This document shows, one piece after another, positions 25,245 to 33,788 of a stretch of DNA of 36,213 nucleotides (positions within the stretch are counted from its first letter, which is position 1; every line of letters begins with the position of its first letter). Under the pieces are notes generated by a model. The model saw only the letters and a list, made by a program, of their open reading frames with translations, did no database searches and was not told where the DNA came from. A program made the translations under genes and the position numbers. The DNA is taken from assembly GCA_902599335.1 (NCBI GenBank), contig CACKFA010000008.1, positions 1-36,213 on the forward strand. The letters run 5' to 3'. This stretch comes from an uncultured Pelagibacteraceae bacterium (lineage in GTDB: Bacteria; Pseudomonadota; Alphaproteobacteria; Pelagibacterales; Pelagibacteraceae).

Positions 25245-26380
25245 TTAAAGCTTGAAACTATTTTAGGAATATAATTTTTAAAATTAAAAAAACCTTTATT
25301 ACAGTATTGCCAAGCTAATTGATCAAGATTTCTATATAAAAAATCTATCTTTAAATTATTAGAATTTAAAAAATCTAAATTTTCACCTACTGTAGGATAC
25401 AAACTGTAATAATTTTCAATATTTGTTAATTCACTTATATCTATAATTTGACAATCAATAGATTGATTTTTTAATCTTTGTTCTTGGTCTTCTATTAAAT
25501 GAGATTTAAATTTCACTAACTTTTCACTGAGTTTTATTGCTCTATTTTCATTTTTATTAGAAACTAAGTAAATTTTTTTAAAATTGTTTTCCTTAAAGTC
25601 AGTGATTTCAAACGAAAGATTATTTTCAAAAATTAAAAGATTCTTATTCTCAATCTTTTGTGGGTTGTTGAAATCCTGTTTAATTATTTGATAAGATTTT
25701 TCAGATACTTTTGGAGGAGCATTTTCATTTAATTTTATATTTTGAAATTTATTGTTAGTGAATTTTTTAATATTCCATTCACTTGCAAGGTAATGTTTTC
25801 CTTGAGTTTGAACACCCGCAACCCATCGCCACCCAAGAGTATTTGATGCAGCATCTCCATCATAAAGATGTTGCATAAAAAATTCTGCACCTAATTGCCA
25901 AGGCAATTCTAAAGTAAAAATCCAAATACTAGCAAACCACATTCTTGTGTGATTATGCAAATAATTGTTTTCTTTAAGCTCTTTCACCCACTCATTAAAG
26001 CAATCTACTTTTGTTTTTCCTTCGATTGCTGCAATATAATCTTTATTATCTTTTAATTCGTTTTTGATTTGATTTAATTCGATAAGATAATCAGTCCAAA
26101 CATTTGGTCTAAGTTCTAACCAACCTTTCCAATAAGTTCGCCATAGAACTTCTTGAATAAACTTTTCATTTTTTGAAAAAGAAAATTTACTTAGAGCTTT
26201 CTGAATGACTTCTTGTTCATTAATTATTCCATGAGTTATATATGGTGATAAGCAAGATATATTAGATCTTTTTTCAGGTCCAAAATCAAAATTTCTTAAT
26301 TTTGAATATTCTCCAAGATTATTCTCAACAAAATTATTTAATTGATTTAAGGCCTTAGCCCTTGAAGCTTCAAATATCAT
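25241..26380 (-). CDS. Photolyase-type FAD-binding protein with alpha/beta domain at the C-terminus
   Basis: 379 residues. Residues 1-215 are a complete cryptochrome/photolyase FAD-binding domain: CLSPYITHGIIN (43-54), FIQEVLWRTYWKGW (74-87), LHNHTRMWFASIWIF (141-155) and GDAASNTLGWRWVAGVQTQGK (175-195). The N-terminal antenna domain of normal photolyases is missing. Instead residues about 245-379 form an alternating beta/alpha region starting NLLIFENNLSFE and including KIYLVSN and IDCQIIDIS, which looks like a Rossmann-type domain placed last. FAD binding and a DNA-repair or light-sensing role are inferred. It is the last gene of the minus unit, 6 bases after psiE. Confidence 0.87.
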   Translation of the reverse strand: MIFEASRAKALNQLNNFVENNLGEYSKLRNFDFGPEKRSNISCLSPYITHGIINEQEVIQKALSKFSFSKNEKFIQEVLWRTYWKGWLELRPNVWTDYLIELNQIKNELKDNKDYIAAIEGKTKVDCFNEWVKELKENNYLHNHTRMWFASIWIFTLELPWQLGAEFFMQHLYDGDAASNTLGWRWVAGVQTQGKHYLASEWNIKKFTNNKFQNIKLNENAPPKVSEKSYQIIKQDFNNPQKIENKNLLIFENNLSFEITDFKENNFKKIYLVSNKNENRAIKLSEKLVKFKSHLIEDQEQRLKNQSIDCQIIDISELTNIENYYSLYPTVGENLDFLNSNNLKIDFLYRNLDQLAWQYCNKGFFNFKNYIPKIVSSFN

Positions 26381-26386
26381 TTTAAA

Positions 26387-26767
26387 TTATTTTGATTTTT
26401 TTTTCTTAAGACCTAATTTGTCACTATGTCTTAATCTTAAAACAACAATGGCTCCAGCTATTAACAAAATAGCTACTGCTTCATAAACAAGTGCAGTAGG
26501 ATCCATCTCTTTGCCTTGTAGGATAATAAATCGTGCAAGGGCGGTAATCGCAATAAGAAGTGGTAGGGTAATACTAATAGATTGTTGGTTCCAAAAAACC
26601 CTAACCATTGCTAGTACCTCCAAATAAAGAAACATTAAAAGCAAATCTGCCAATGTAACAGATTGATTTAAAAACATGTTTTTCATTTCAATCCCAACAG
26701 CAATAACAGTACTGATTAAGATAATAACCATTAATGCTAACTGTAAGTTTTTTGCTATCTTATCCAT
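26387..26767 (-). CDS. psiE: PsiE-family membrane protein
   Basis: 126 residues with four hydrophobic segments (about 9-27, 38-58, 64-84, 92-112) and a basic C-terminal tail ending LGLKKKKSK. The core SVTLADLLLMFLYLEVLAMV and ITALARFIILQGKEMDP match the PsiE (phosphate-starvation-inducible E) family. The inner-membrane protein's function is unknown; in enterobacteria psiE is induced by phosphate limitation, and no Pho-box was recognised here. The ATG overlaps the stop of the preceding membrane-protein gene by one base (TAATG). Confidence 0.85.
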   Translation of the reverse strand: MDKIAKNLQLALMVIILISTVIAVGIEMKNMFLNQSVTLADLLLMFLYLEVLAMVRVFWNQQSISITLPLLIAITALARFIILQGKEMDPTALVYEAVAILLIAGAIVVLRLRHSDKLGLKKKKSK

Positions 26768-27225
26768 TATTTATCTTTACTAAAAGGTAACCATTTTTCA
26801 ATTGCAGATTTTAAGGGACCATCATAAGGGATTGAATAAGAGTTCGGGTTTGGACTTGTCAAAACTTCAATTCCTTTTGAAAATACAAATATAAATACTA
26901 TTACAAAAACTATGACCATGATTTTAAAAGGATCAAAATTTTTTGTTTGAAAAACACTTGCAGACTTCTCTTCTGCTCTATGAAATTGTTTAAAAGTCAT
27001 ATAGACGGCAAATATTAAACCTATATGAGCTAAAAAAAGTCCAGCCCATCCAAATGCAAAAGTTGTGTAAGAAAAAACATATAAACTAAAAACAGTAGTC
27101 CAAATAAAACTTAAAACTAAAAGAATTTGTAATCTAACTGTTTTAGGAAGTGCGCGTAGATCATTCTTACTATCATCAAATAAAATATTTGCAGCATCTT
27201 TCATCCAATTCTTTATTGATTCCAT
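26767..27225 (-). CDS. Three-helix membrane protein of unknown function
   Basis: 152 residues. A soluble N-terminus (MKDAANILFDDSKNDLRALP) is followed by hydrophobic segments at about 31-51, 55-77 and 103-121 and a C-terminal stretch with SPNPNSYSIPYDGPLKSAI, likely periplasmic. It is coupled to psiE by a TAATG overlap and lies 58 bases after argG. The arrangement suggests a two-protein inner-membrane module with PsiE. I do not recognise the family. Confidence 0.75.
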   Translation of the reverse strand: MESIKNWMKDAANILFDDSKNDLRALPKTVRLQILLVLSFIWTTVFSLYVFSYTTFAFGWAGLFLAHIGLIFAVYMTFKQFHRAEEKSASVFQTKNFDPFKIMVIVFVIVFIFVFSKGIEVLTSPNPNSYSIPYDGPLKSAIEKWLPFSKDK

Positions 27226-27255
27226 GATGTAAGGATATAATTTTTAGTGATTTAA

Positions 27256-27271
27256 ACAAATGTTAATTTGT
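27256..27271 (-). terminator. Weak hairpin after argG
   Basis: ACAAAT / ATTTGT arms of six bases flank a four-base loop, and on the minus strand the hairpin is followed by TTTAAAT. It sits 12 bases past the argG stop. The stem is AT-rich, so it is at most an attenuating or partial terminator before the membrane-protein/psiE genes. Confidence 0.25.
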
Positions 27272-27282
27272 CCTAAACGTTA

Positions 27283-28470
27283 CTAAGAACGAAGCTTTTT
27301 TTTGTGAAAATTGATAAATCTTTCAACGTTAGATTTATTAAATGACTTATTTTCTTCAAATGAGACTTTTTTCATCGAGTAAGCGCTGCTATTAGTAACT
27401 CTAGATTGAATTGTAATATTTCCTTTATACAATTTAAGTTTAACTGAGCCATTAACTTTGCTTCTTTTTAAATCTACAATTTTTTGAAGTTTAAATCTTT
27501 CTTTTGAATACCAATAACCATTGTAAATTAACTCCGCATATCTAGACATTATCTGATCTTTTTTATGCATAGTTTCTTTGTCTAAGGTAACAGACTCAAT
27601 TGCTCTATGAGCATTTATTAAAAGAGTCCCACCAGGTGTTTCATACACTCCTCTAGATTTAATACCTAGAAATCTATTCTCTACTAGGTCAACTCTTCCA
27701 ATTCCATTTTTGCCTGCTAGATCATTTAACTTTGTTAATAATTTAGCTGGAGATAATTTTTTTCCATTAATTCCAAAAGGATCACCATTTTTAAAATTAA
27801 TAGTGACAAAAGATGGTTTGTTAGGTGCTTTTTCAGGAGAAACTGTTCGTTGAAAAATAAATTCTGGAGCAGAATTTTTTGGATTTTCTAAAACCTTACC
27901 TTCAGTTGATGTATGAAATAAATTATCATCCACTGAAAAAGGAGGTGCACCTTTTTTATCTTTAGGAATACCTATGCTATGTTTTTTTGCATAATTAATT
28001 AAATCTGTTCTAGATTTTAGTTTCCAAATTCTCCACGGAGCTATAATTTTAATTTTAGGACCAAAATAATGATAGCCTAATTCAAATCTAACTTGGTCAT
28101 TGCCTTTACCAGTTGCTCCATGTGAAACTGCATAGGCTTTAAATTTTTTAGCTACTCTTATTTGATCTTTTGCAATAAGAGGTCTTGCTATTGATGTCCC
28201 TAATAAATAAACACCCTCATAGATCGCGTGTCCTCTGATCATGGGATAAACATAATTCTTAACAAAAATATCTTTTAAATCTTTAATAATTATATTTTTA
28301 ACACCAAATTTTTTTGCATTAGTAATAATTTTTTTTCTATCAATTTCTTGTCCAACATCTGCTGTATAACAAATTACATCTGCATCATAATTTTCTTGAA
28401 GCCATTTTAAAATTATAGAAGTATCGAGCCCTCCAGAATAAGCTAGAACAATTTTCTTTTTTGATTTCAT
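27283..28470 (-). CDS. argG: Argininosuccinate synthase
   Basis: 395 residues, normal length. The PP-loop ATP site AYSGGLDTSIILKWL is at the N-terminus, followed by CYTADVGQE, HGATGKGNDQVRFELGY, PWRIW, GRVDLVENRFLGIKSRGVYETPGG and LDKETM, all diagnostic. It condenses citrulline and aspartate with ATP into argininosuccinate in the cytoplasm, the penultimate step of arginine synthesis. It lies 4 bases after the IalB-family gene, in the minus-strand unit that begins with the aldo/keto reductase. Confidence 0.97.
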   Translation of the reverse strand: MKSKKKIVLAYSGGLDTSIILKWLQENYDADVICYTADVGQEIDRKKIITNAKKFGVKNIIIKDLKDIFVKNYVYPMIRGHAIYEGVYLLGTSIARPLIAKDQIRVAKKFKAYAVSHGATGKGNDQVRFELGYHYFGPKIKIIAPWRIWKLKSRTDLINYAKKHSIGIPKDKKGAPPFSVDDNLFHTSTEGKVLENPKNSAPEFIFQRTVSPEKAPNKPSFVTINFKNGDPFGINGKKLSPAKLLTKLNDLAGKNGIGRVDLVENRFLGIKSRGVYETPGGTLLINAHRAIESVTLDKETMHKKDQIMSRYAELIYNGYWYSKERFKLQKIVDLKRSKVNGSVKLKLYKGNITIQSRVTNSSAYSMKKVSFEENKSFNKSNVERFINFHKKKLRS

Positions 28471-28474
28471 TGAA

Positions 28475-28987
28475 TTAACTACAAGCTTTTCTTGAAGCGT
28501 TATAAGCTTTAGTAAATCCTAGCAATGAGTAATGATCAATTGTTTGAGAACCTTGTTGATTGTATCCAGTGATCATAATTCTAGATCCTTTTCTCATTTG
28601 TTTGATCATTTTTAATTCGATTTTATTGTCCGCAATCCACGCAAAACCTTGTTCTTTAATATCAAATTTAAATTTATTCTTCCCTGAAGCAGCTGTTACA
28701 GAATTATTTTTGTTGAATTCATAACCTGGGGTAACACTTACTTCATTTTTTATATTGTCGTTTGGTCTAAATGCCACAAATAATTTTGCATCTCTTTTAT
28801 TAGTTTTCGGTGCTTGTAAAATAGGTAAAGATTGCGCAAAGCATACTTTACCATCAGCATCCATAACTACCATTGCCTCCCAATCTTTATATTTACCAAT
28901 TTTTTTAATTTCCTGAGCTGAAACTTGAGCAACACCACTTATAAAAAATATTCCTAACAATATTGTAATTTTTTTAATTATGGACAT
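28475..28987 (-). CDS. Invasion-associated locus B (IalB) family exported protein
   Basis: 170 residues. The signal peptide is clear: IIKKITILLGIFFISGVAQVSAQ, with cleavage likely after VSA. The mature part contains YKDWEAMVV, KVCFAQSLP, LFVAFRPNDNIKNEVSVTPGYEF, and GSRIMITGYNQQGSQTIDHYSLLGFTKAY, the IalB layout, with two Cys that could pair. IalB proteins are periplasmic or surface proteins common in alphaproteobacteria, including non-pathogens, so the 'invasion' name says little about function. It overlaps the aldo/keto reductase gene by ten bases and precedes argG by four. Confidence 0.9.
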   Translation of the reverse strand: MSIIKKITILLGIFFISGVAQVSAQEIKKIGKYKDWEAMVVMDADGKVCFAQSLPILQAPKTNKRDAKLFVAFRPNDNIKNEVSVTPGYEFNKNNSVTAASGKNKFKFDIKEQGFAWIADNKIELKMIKQMRKGSRIMITGYNQQGSQTIDHYSLLGFTKAYNASRKACS

Positions 28988-30012
28988 GGATTTGGATAAA
29001 TTGTTTGTACGTGGTTAATTTCTTTAATGACATCATCAGATAAGTTTACATTTACACTTTCTATATTTGTTTTCAACTGCTCCATTGTAGTTGCTCCAAT
29101 TATTACACTAGTCATAAAGTCTTGGATTTCACAAAATTTTATCGCCATCTGACTCATATCTAGATCAAACTTTTCACTAATTTTATAATAATGTTCAACG
29201 GCATCCTCAGTATTTGGCTTTCTATACCTTGTCCAGAAATCGAAATCTCTCTCCATTCTTGATCCTTTGGGGAAATTCTTGTTTCTATACTTTCCACTTA
29301 AATATCCACTTGCAAGTGGAGAGTAAGCTAAGCATCCAATGTTTTCTCTTATAGAAACTTCAGCCAATCCTACTTCGTAAGATCTATTTAATAAACTATA
29401 AGGATTTTGAATTGACATCATTCTTGGTAATTTTTTATCTTTATATAATTGAAGATAATTTAAAACTCCCCAAGGAGTTTCATTTGATAAACCAACGTAT
29501 CTTATTTTTCCCTGAATAATATATTTATTTAATTCCTCAAGAACATCCTCAAATTTATTCCACTCATTTTCTTTATGAACATAACCAAGTCTTCCAAAAT
29601 TATTTACATTTCTCTCTGGCCAATGAAGTTGATATAAATCTATATAATCAGTTTTAAGTCTTTCAAGACTGTCATTTAAAGCAGACTCTAAATTTGGACC
29701 TGTAAAACTATTTTTTCCATTTCTTAAATAATCTCTGGCAGGACCCGCAACTTTAGTTGCTAAAATTACTTTATCTCTTTTTTTTGTTTGCTCAAACCAT
29801 TTGCCAATTATTTCCTCGGTATCACCATAGGTTTCTTTACGTGGAGGAACGGCATATAGCTCTGCAGTATCCCAAAAATTTACTCCATTGTCTAAAGCAA
29901 AATCCATTTGTTCAAATGCCTCAGCCTTAGTATTTTGCTCACCCCAAGTCATTGTACCGAGACAAATTGTACTCACTTTGAGATCAGTATTACCCAAATT
30001 TTTGTAATTCAT
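28978..30012 (-). CDS. Aldo/keto reductase (Tas-like)
   Basis: 344 residues. It begins MNYKNLGNTDLKVSTICLGTMTWGEQN. The catalytic tetrad is complete: Asp48 and Tyr53 in FWDTAELYAVP, Lys87 in LATKVAG and His130 in LYQLHWPERN. The phrase TYGDTEEIIGKWF and the length indicate the Tas/NADP(H)-dependent reductase branch. It is a cytoplasmic TIM-barrel enzyme reducing aldehydes or ketones; the substrate is not known. It is the first gene of the unit AKR, ialB-like, argG, and is divergent from the Bax-inhibitor gene with 76 bases between. Confidence 0.92.
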   Translation of the reverse strand: MNYKNLGNTDLKVSTICLGTMTWGEQNTKAEAFEQMDFALDNGVNFWDTAELYAVPPRKETYGDTEEIIGKWFEQTKKRDKVILATKVAGPARDYLRNGKNSFTGPNLESALNDSLERLKTDYIDLYQLHWPERNVNNFGRLGYVHKENEWNKFEDVLEELNKYIIQGKIRYVGLSNETPWGVLNYLQLYKDKKLPRMMSIQNPYSLLNRSYEVGLAEVSIRENIGCLAYSPLASGYLSGKYRNKNFPKGSRMERDFDFWTRYRKPNTEDAVEHYYKISEKFDLDMSQMAIKFCEIQDFMTSVIIGATTMEQLKTNIESVNVNLSDDVIKEINHVQTIYPNPCP

Positions 30013-30053
30013 TAGAAATTAAGTTAAAATTTTTCTTAATCTTTTAAGGTATC

Positions 30054-30082
30054 TTGAATAATTAGTAAAAGAATATTATATA
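30054..30082 (+). promoter_or_regulatory. Promoter of the Bax-inhibitor-1 gene
   Basis: TTGAAT (30054-30059) and TATATA (30077-30082) are spaced by exactly 17 bases. Transcription would start at about 30089, the A of the ATG, predicting a leaderless message. Confidence 0.55.
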
Positions 30083-30088
30083 TATTCC

Positions 30089-30853
30089 ATGATAGAAAAT
30101 GATAAAAATGGAATACTAGCCAGAGCTAAAGCTGCTCAACAGTCTGCTGCTGTAACGGATGAAGGTTTAAGAGCTTACATGCTTAAAGTTTATAACTACA
30201 TGGCAACAGGAATTTTATTAACAGGAATAATAGCATTACTAACATTTAAGATGTCAGTAGTAACTAATGATGCAGGATCTATAGTTGGTCTGACTTCAAT
30301 GGGTAATGCAATTTATTTGTCAGGTCTTAAGTGGCTTGTAATGTTAGCACCTCTAGGTATCGTTTTTTACATGAGTTTTGGAATTAATAAGATGAGCGCA
30401 TCAAAGGCACAAACTACGTTTTGGGTTTTTGCAGCTTTGATGGGTTTATCGTTATCTTCAATATTATTAGTTTACACTGGAATGAGTGTAACTAGAGTTT
30501 TCTTCATTACCTCTGCAACATTTGGAGCAATGAGTATCTATGGATACACAACTAAAAGAGACTTAACAAAACTTGGTTCTTTTTTAATGATGGGCCTAAT
30601 TGGAATAATTATAGCTTCAATCGTTAATATCTTTATGAAATCTTCAATGATGTATTTTGTTATTTCAATTTTAGGTGTTTTAATATTCGTTGGTTTAACT
30701 GCTTATGACACTCAAAAAATAAAAAATATGTACTCAGCTTCAGACACAGGTGAGTTAATGGGTAAAAAAGCTGTGATGGGAGCCTTAACTCTATACTTAG
30801 ATTTTATTAATCTATTTATAATGTTGCTAAGATTATTTGGTCAAAGAAGATAA
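30089..30853 (+). CDS. Bax inhibitor-1 / YccA family membrane protein
   Basis: 254 residues with seven hydrophobic helices after a soluble N-terminus (about 1-30, with DEGLRAYMLKVYNYMATGI). Family marks are TFWVFAALMGLSLSSILLVY, ITSATFGAMSIYGYTTKRDLTKLGSFLMMGL and, near the end, GLTAYDTQKIKNMY and GALTLYLDFINLFIMLLRLFG, which carries the conserved acidic residues of the pH-sensitive channel. These inner-membrane proteins are linked to calcium leak or to modulation of the FtsH protease. It stands alone with its own promoter, and its stop abuts the end of the opposite-strand gene. Confidence 0.95.
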   Translation: MIENDKNGILARAKAAQQSAAVTDEGLRAYMLKVYNYMATGILLTGIIALLTFKMSVVTNDAGSIVGLTSMGNAIYLSGLKWLVMLAPLGIVFYMSFGINKMSASKAQTTFWVFAALMGLSLSSILLVYTGMSVTRVFFITSATFGAMSIYGYTTKRDLTKLGSFLMMGLIGIIIASIVNIFMKSSMMYFVISILGVLIFVGLTAYDTQKIKNMYSASDTGELMGKKAVMGALTLYLDFINLFIMLLRLFGQRR

Positions 30854-31432
30854 TTAAAACTTAATAGATTTTACTAGCTGAAACAAATCGTTTTTTGTTT
30901 GTTTACATTTCTCGATACAAGCAACAGTTATTACATATTCTTTCTTATTAAACATAAAAATTATTTGTTGAGTTAGTACATTTTCAAAAAATGAACTTTC
31001 ATTTTCTCTGTACATACTCCAGTCAGCAAATTTTGGGTATTCATGCATTCTACACTCGATAAGATTAACTTTTCGTTTTCCAAATTTTTTTTCAATTTTT
31101 AAAATCTTTTTACATTGTTTAAGAACTTTTTTTTCATCAACTTTATAATTTTCATTAAATACCAAAATAGAAATACTATTGAAAAGACTCTGCTTAAAAT
31201 TATATAATATTTCAACATCTTGCTCTTTTAGTCTTTGGCTAAAAATATTTATTTGTTGTTTTATCTTCGGATCATTATGTGATGAGTTATAAACTTCATA
31301 TAGGTTGGAATTATTTATAACTTGGTAATTATCATCTAGTTTAAAAATAAAATTAAATTGACTTTTGAACTCTTTCGCTTCAGAATTGAATGAAATTATT
31401 AAGCTGATTAATAAAATGTATAGTTTTTTCAT
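30854..31432 (-). CDS. Exported protein of unknown function
   Basis: 192 residues. A signal peptide (KKLYILLISLIISFNSEA, cleavage before KEFKSQ) points to the periplasm. The mature part alternates strands and helices and ends with a strand IIFMFNKKEYVITVACIEKC and helix NDLFQLVKSIKF. That resembles the end of PsbP/Mog1-type alpha-beta folds, but this is only a shape impression. Four Cys in the mature protein (LKQCKK, LIECRM, VACIEKCKQ) could form disulfides. It is divergent from the lipoprotein protease gene with 55 bases between, so shared regulation is possible. Confidence 0.75.
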   Translation of the reverse strand: MKKLYILLISLIISFNSEAKEFKSQFNFIFKLDDNYQVINNSNLYEVYNSSHNDPKIKQQINIFSQRLKEQDVEILYNFKQSLFNSISILVFNENYKVDEKKVLKQCKKILKIEKKFGKRKVNLIECRMHEYPKFADWSMYRENESSFFENVLTQQIIFMFNKKEYVITVACIEKCKQTKNDLFQLVKSIKF

Positions 31433-31452
31433 TTAAATTTTTAATAAACTCA

Positions 31453-31481
31453 TTGTAATTAATTTAACTATTAATTAAACT
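31453..31481 (+). promoter_or_regulatory. Putative promoter of the S8 protease gene
   Basis: TTGTAA (31453-31458) and TAAACT (31476-31481) are 17 bases apart. The predicted transcription start, about 31488, coincides with the ATG. The -10 matches consensus only in part. Confidence 0.35.
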
Positions 31482-31487
31482 TTAGAT

Positions 31488-33788
31488 ATGTTGAAAAAAG
31501 TTTTCAAATTATTTGTTTTATTATCATTTCCCTTAATCTTATCTGCTTGCGGAGGCGGAGGAGGCGGAGCTGCTGGTGGTGGAGTTGGTACTGGCACAAT
31601 CACAGCCTGTTCAGATACCGGAACTGCTTATCAAACTTCAGAGTATTATTATGGTGGAGTAGCATCTGCAGATTCTCCTCTCCAAAAAATTTGTGCTAGT
31701 TCCGCTTACGCAAGAGGGGCTACTGGTGATGGCATTCAAGTTGCTGTTGTTGATACAGGCGTCTATGCTTCTCATTCTGATATAAATGCTAACATGGTTA
31801 CAGCCGTGACAGGATCAGATACAGTTAATTCTGATAATAATCCTAATGACGATGACGGTCATGGTTCACATGTTGCAGGAATTATAGCTGCTGAAAAAAA
31901 TAATTCGTATATGCACGGTGTAGCATACGATGCAGATATTTATGCTTTTAAAGCATTGAACTCTAGTGGAGCAGGTAGTGATACAACATTAGGTAACGCT
32001 TTAGGATTAATAGAAAATATTGCAGCAATTGATATAATTAATAATAGTTGGGGTACAAACGCAGATTGTTCTAGTGCATCAGCTTGTAGAGCTCTAGGTA
32101 CAACGATTTATGATAATTGGGAAGATCTTTCACAATTAGCTACTCCTAAAATTTCTGTTTTTGCAGCTGGTAATGATGGAGAAAGTCAACCATCTGCTGA
32201 GTGTCAAACCATGGTTTACAATTCAGATATTAATGCTGTTTCTGTTTGTGTAGTTGCAACATCTCATTATGCTGGTAGCTCTTATTATGTTGCTGACGGT
32301 GCATTAGCAAGTTTTTCGAATAAATGTGGTAAAGTTTCAGCTTATTGCATTGCAGCTCCTGGGGACTACATTTATTCATTAACTAAGACGGTTAGTAGCT
32401 ATACCTTTGAAAGTGGAACTTCAATGGCAGCTCCAATGGTTTCAGGCGGTCTAGCATTAATTATGCAAGAATTTTCAAGTTTAACTCCTGCCCAAGTAGT
32501 TTCAAGATTATTAACTACAGCAAACGACAGTGGAGAGTATTCTCAAACAAGTATTTATGGTCACGGCATGATGAACTTAAATGCTGCTACGGCTGCAGTT
32601 GGATCTTTACAGACCATAAATGGTAATAATCTTTTAGATGATCCGAATACAAGTTATAATGATTTAGTTAATAATAGTTTCACTAGTAGTGCAGCATTTT
32701 CAAATGCACTTAATTCGGCTTTAAACGGTCAAACAATGGAAGTATATGACAGCTTTGATAGAGCAAATTTTAAGGTAGAGGTAGATAGTTTTTTTACTTC
32801 TGGAAGCTATACTTCACAAAATACAATTGAAAATCATATAGCAAGACTTCAGCCAAAAACTAAAAACAAAGAAACAAATAAAAACTTATACGGTAATTTT
32901 ACTGTTGAAACTAATGGTAATTATATAGAGAGTTCAATATTCCAATCAACAGGTAATTTCTTAGCTTTAGGTTATAATCAATCCACTAATAGCTTTGAAA
33001 ACGCAGTAGACCCTTTATCTAGTTTCTTTAATGATAGCAACTTTGGTAATAACTATTTAGTAAATCCTTATTTTAATACTGGATCAGGACAAGATTATTT
33101 TATGTCATTTAATAATAATAGTAGTTTTGGATTTGATACTTTTACCAATGCAAATGGTAATGATTTAGGATTATCGTTTAACTTGAACCCCTTATCAAGC
33201 TCGGAAGAAGGAATGGAGAATGCTGGTGATCTTCAAATAGTATTTGGTGCGAACTATGAACAAAATAAATTTTTAAATTCTACTTCAACAGGTGTTTTTT
33301 CAACAGGTGATTTATCAAATACAAACTTTACCGGGATAAAGTATAAAAAGAATTTAGGTGACGATTTTACTTTCGTTGGTTCAGGTTTTGCTGGATACAC
33401 TTATATTGATAAAGCAGCAGATTCTTACATCGATAGTTCAACACCTCTATTGACAAGTTCATTTTCCTTAGGTTTAGCTAAAGCTAACTTTTTAAAAGAA
33501 GATCAAAGAATAGGTTTTTTTGTTAACCAACCACAAAGAGTTGAGGATGGTAGCCTAAATTTGAGAGTTCCAACTTCTTCAGATAGAGACAGAACTGTTA
33601 CTTATAGCAATTTAAATGTTGATTTAGAGCCAGACGCTAGACAAATTAATTATGATATTATTTTTAATAAAACAATCACAGAATCGTCTAATTTGAGTGC
33701 AAATTTAACTCATGTTCAAAATGGTGATCATTCAAATAATTCAAAAAATCAAAATTTTTTCTCTTTATTTTATAAAAAAACTTTTTAA
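31488..33788 (+). CDS. Lipoprotein subtilisin-like (S8) protease with probable C-terminal beta-barrel
   Basis: 766 residues. The lipoprotein signal ends at lipobox LSAC (Cys21), followed by a Gly-rich linker. The S8 domain (about 60-370) has Asp89 in VAVVDTGVYASHSD, His125 in DDDGHGSHVAG, oxyanion Asn229 in AAGND and Ser312 in SGTSMAAPMVSGG, so it should be active. Residues about 450-766 are rich in alternating polar/hydrophobic strands (GLSFNLNPL, LQIVFGANYEQ, FTFVGSGFAGYTYI) and end in LFYKKTF with terminal Phe, as in outer-membrane barrels. The layout recalls lipoprotein autotransporter subtilases such as NalP. Its last 77 bases overlap the open frame of the PrcB-like gene. Confidence 0.9.
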   Translation: MLKKVFKLFVLLSFPLILSACGGGGGGAAGGGVGTGTITACSDTGTAYQTSEYYYGGVASADSPLQKICASSAYARGATGDGIQVAVVDTGVYASHSDINANMVTAVTGSDTVNSDNNPNDDDGHGSHVAGIIAAEKNNSYMHGVAYDADIYAFKALNSSGAGSDTTLGNALGLIENIAAIDIINNSWGTNADCSSASACRALGTTIYDNWEDLSQLATPKISVFAAGNDGESQPSAECQTMVYNSDINAVSVCVVATSHYAGSSYYVADGALASFSNKCGKVSAYCIAAPGDYIYSLTKTVSSYTFESGTSMAAPMVSGGLALIMQEFSSLTPAQVVSRLLTTANDSGEYSQTSIYGHGMMNLNAATAAVGSLQTINGNNLLDDPNTSYNDLVNNSFTSSAAFSNALNSALNGQTMEVYDSFDRANFKVEVDSFFTSGSYTSQNTIENHIARLQPKTKNKETNKNLYGNFTVETNGNYIESSIFQSTGNFLALGYNQSTNSFENAVDPLSSFFNDSNFGNNYLVNPYFNTGSGQDYFMSFNNNSSFGFDTFTNANGNDLGLSFNLNPLSSSEEGMENAGDLQIVFGANYEQNKFLNSTSTGVFSTGDLSNTNFTGIKYKKNLGDDFTFVGSGFAGYTYIDKAADSYIDSSTPLLTSSFSLGLAKANFLKEDQRIGFFVNQPQRVEDGSLNLRVPTSSDRDRTVTYSNLNVDLEPDARQINYDIIFNKTITESSNLSANLTHVQNGDHSNNSKNQNFFSLFYKKTF

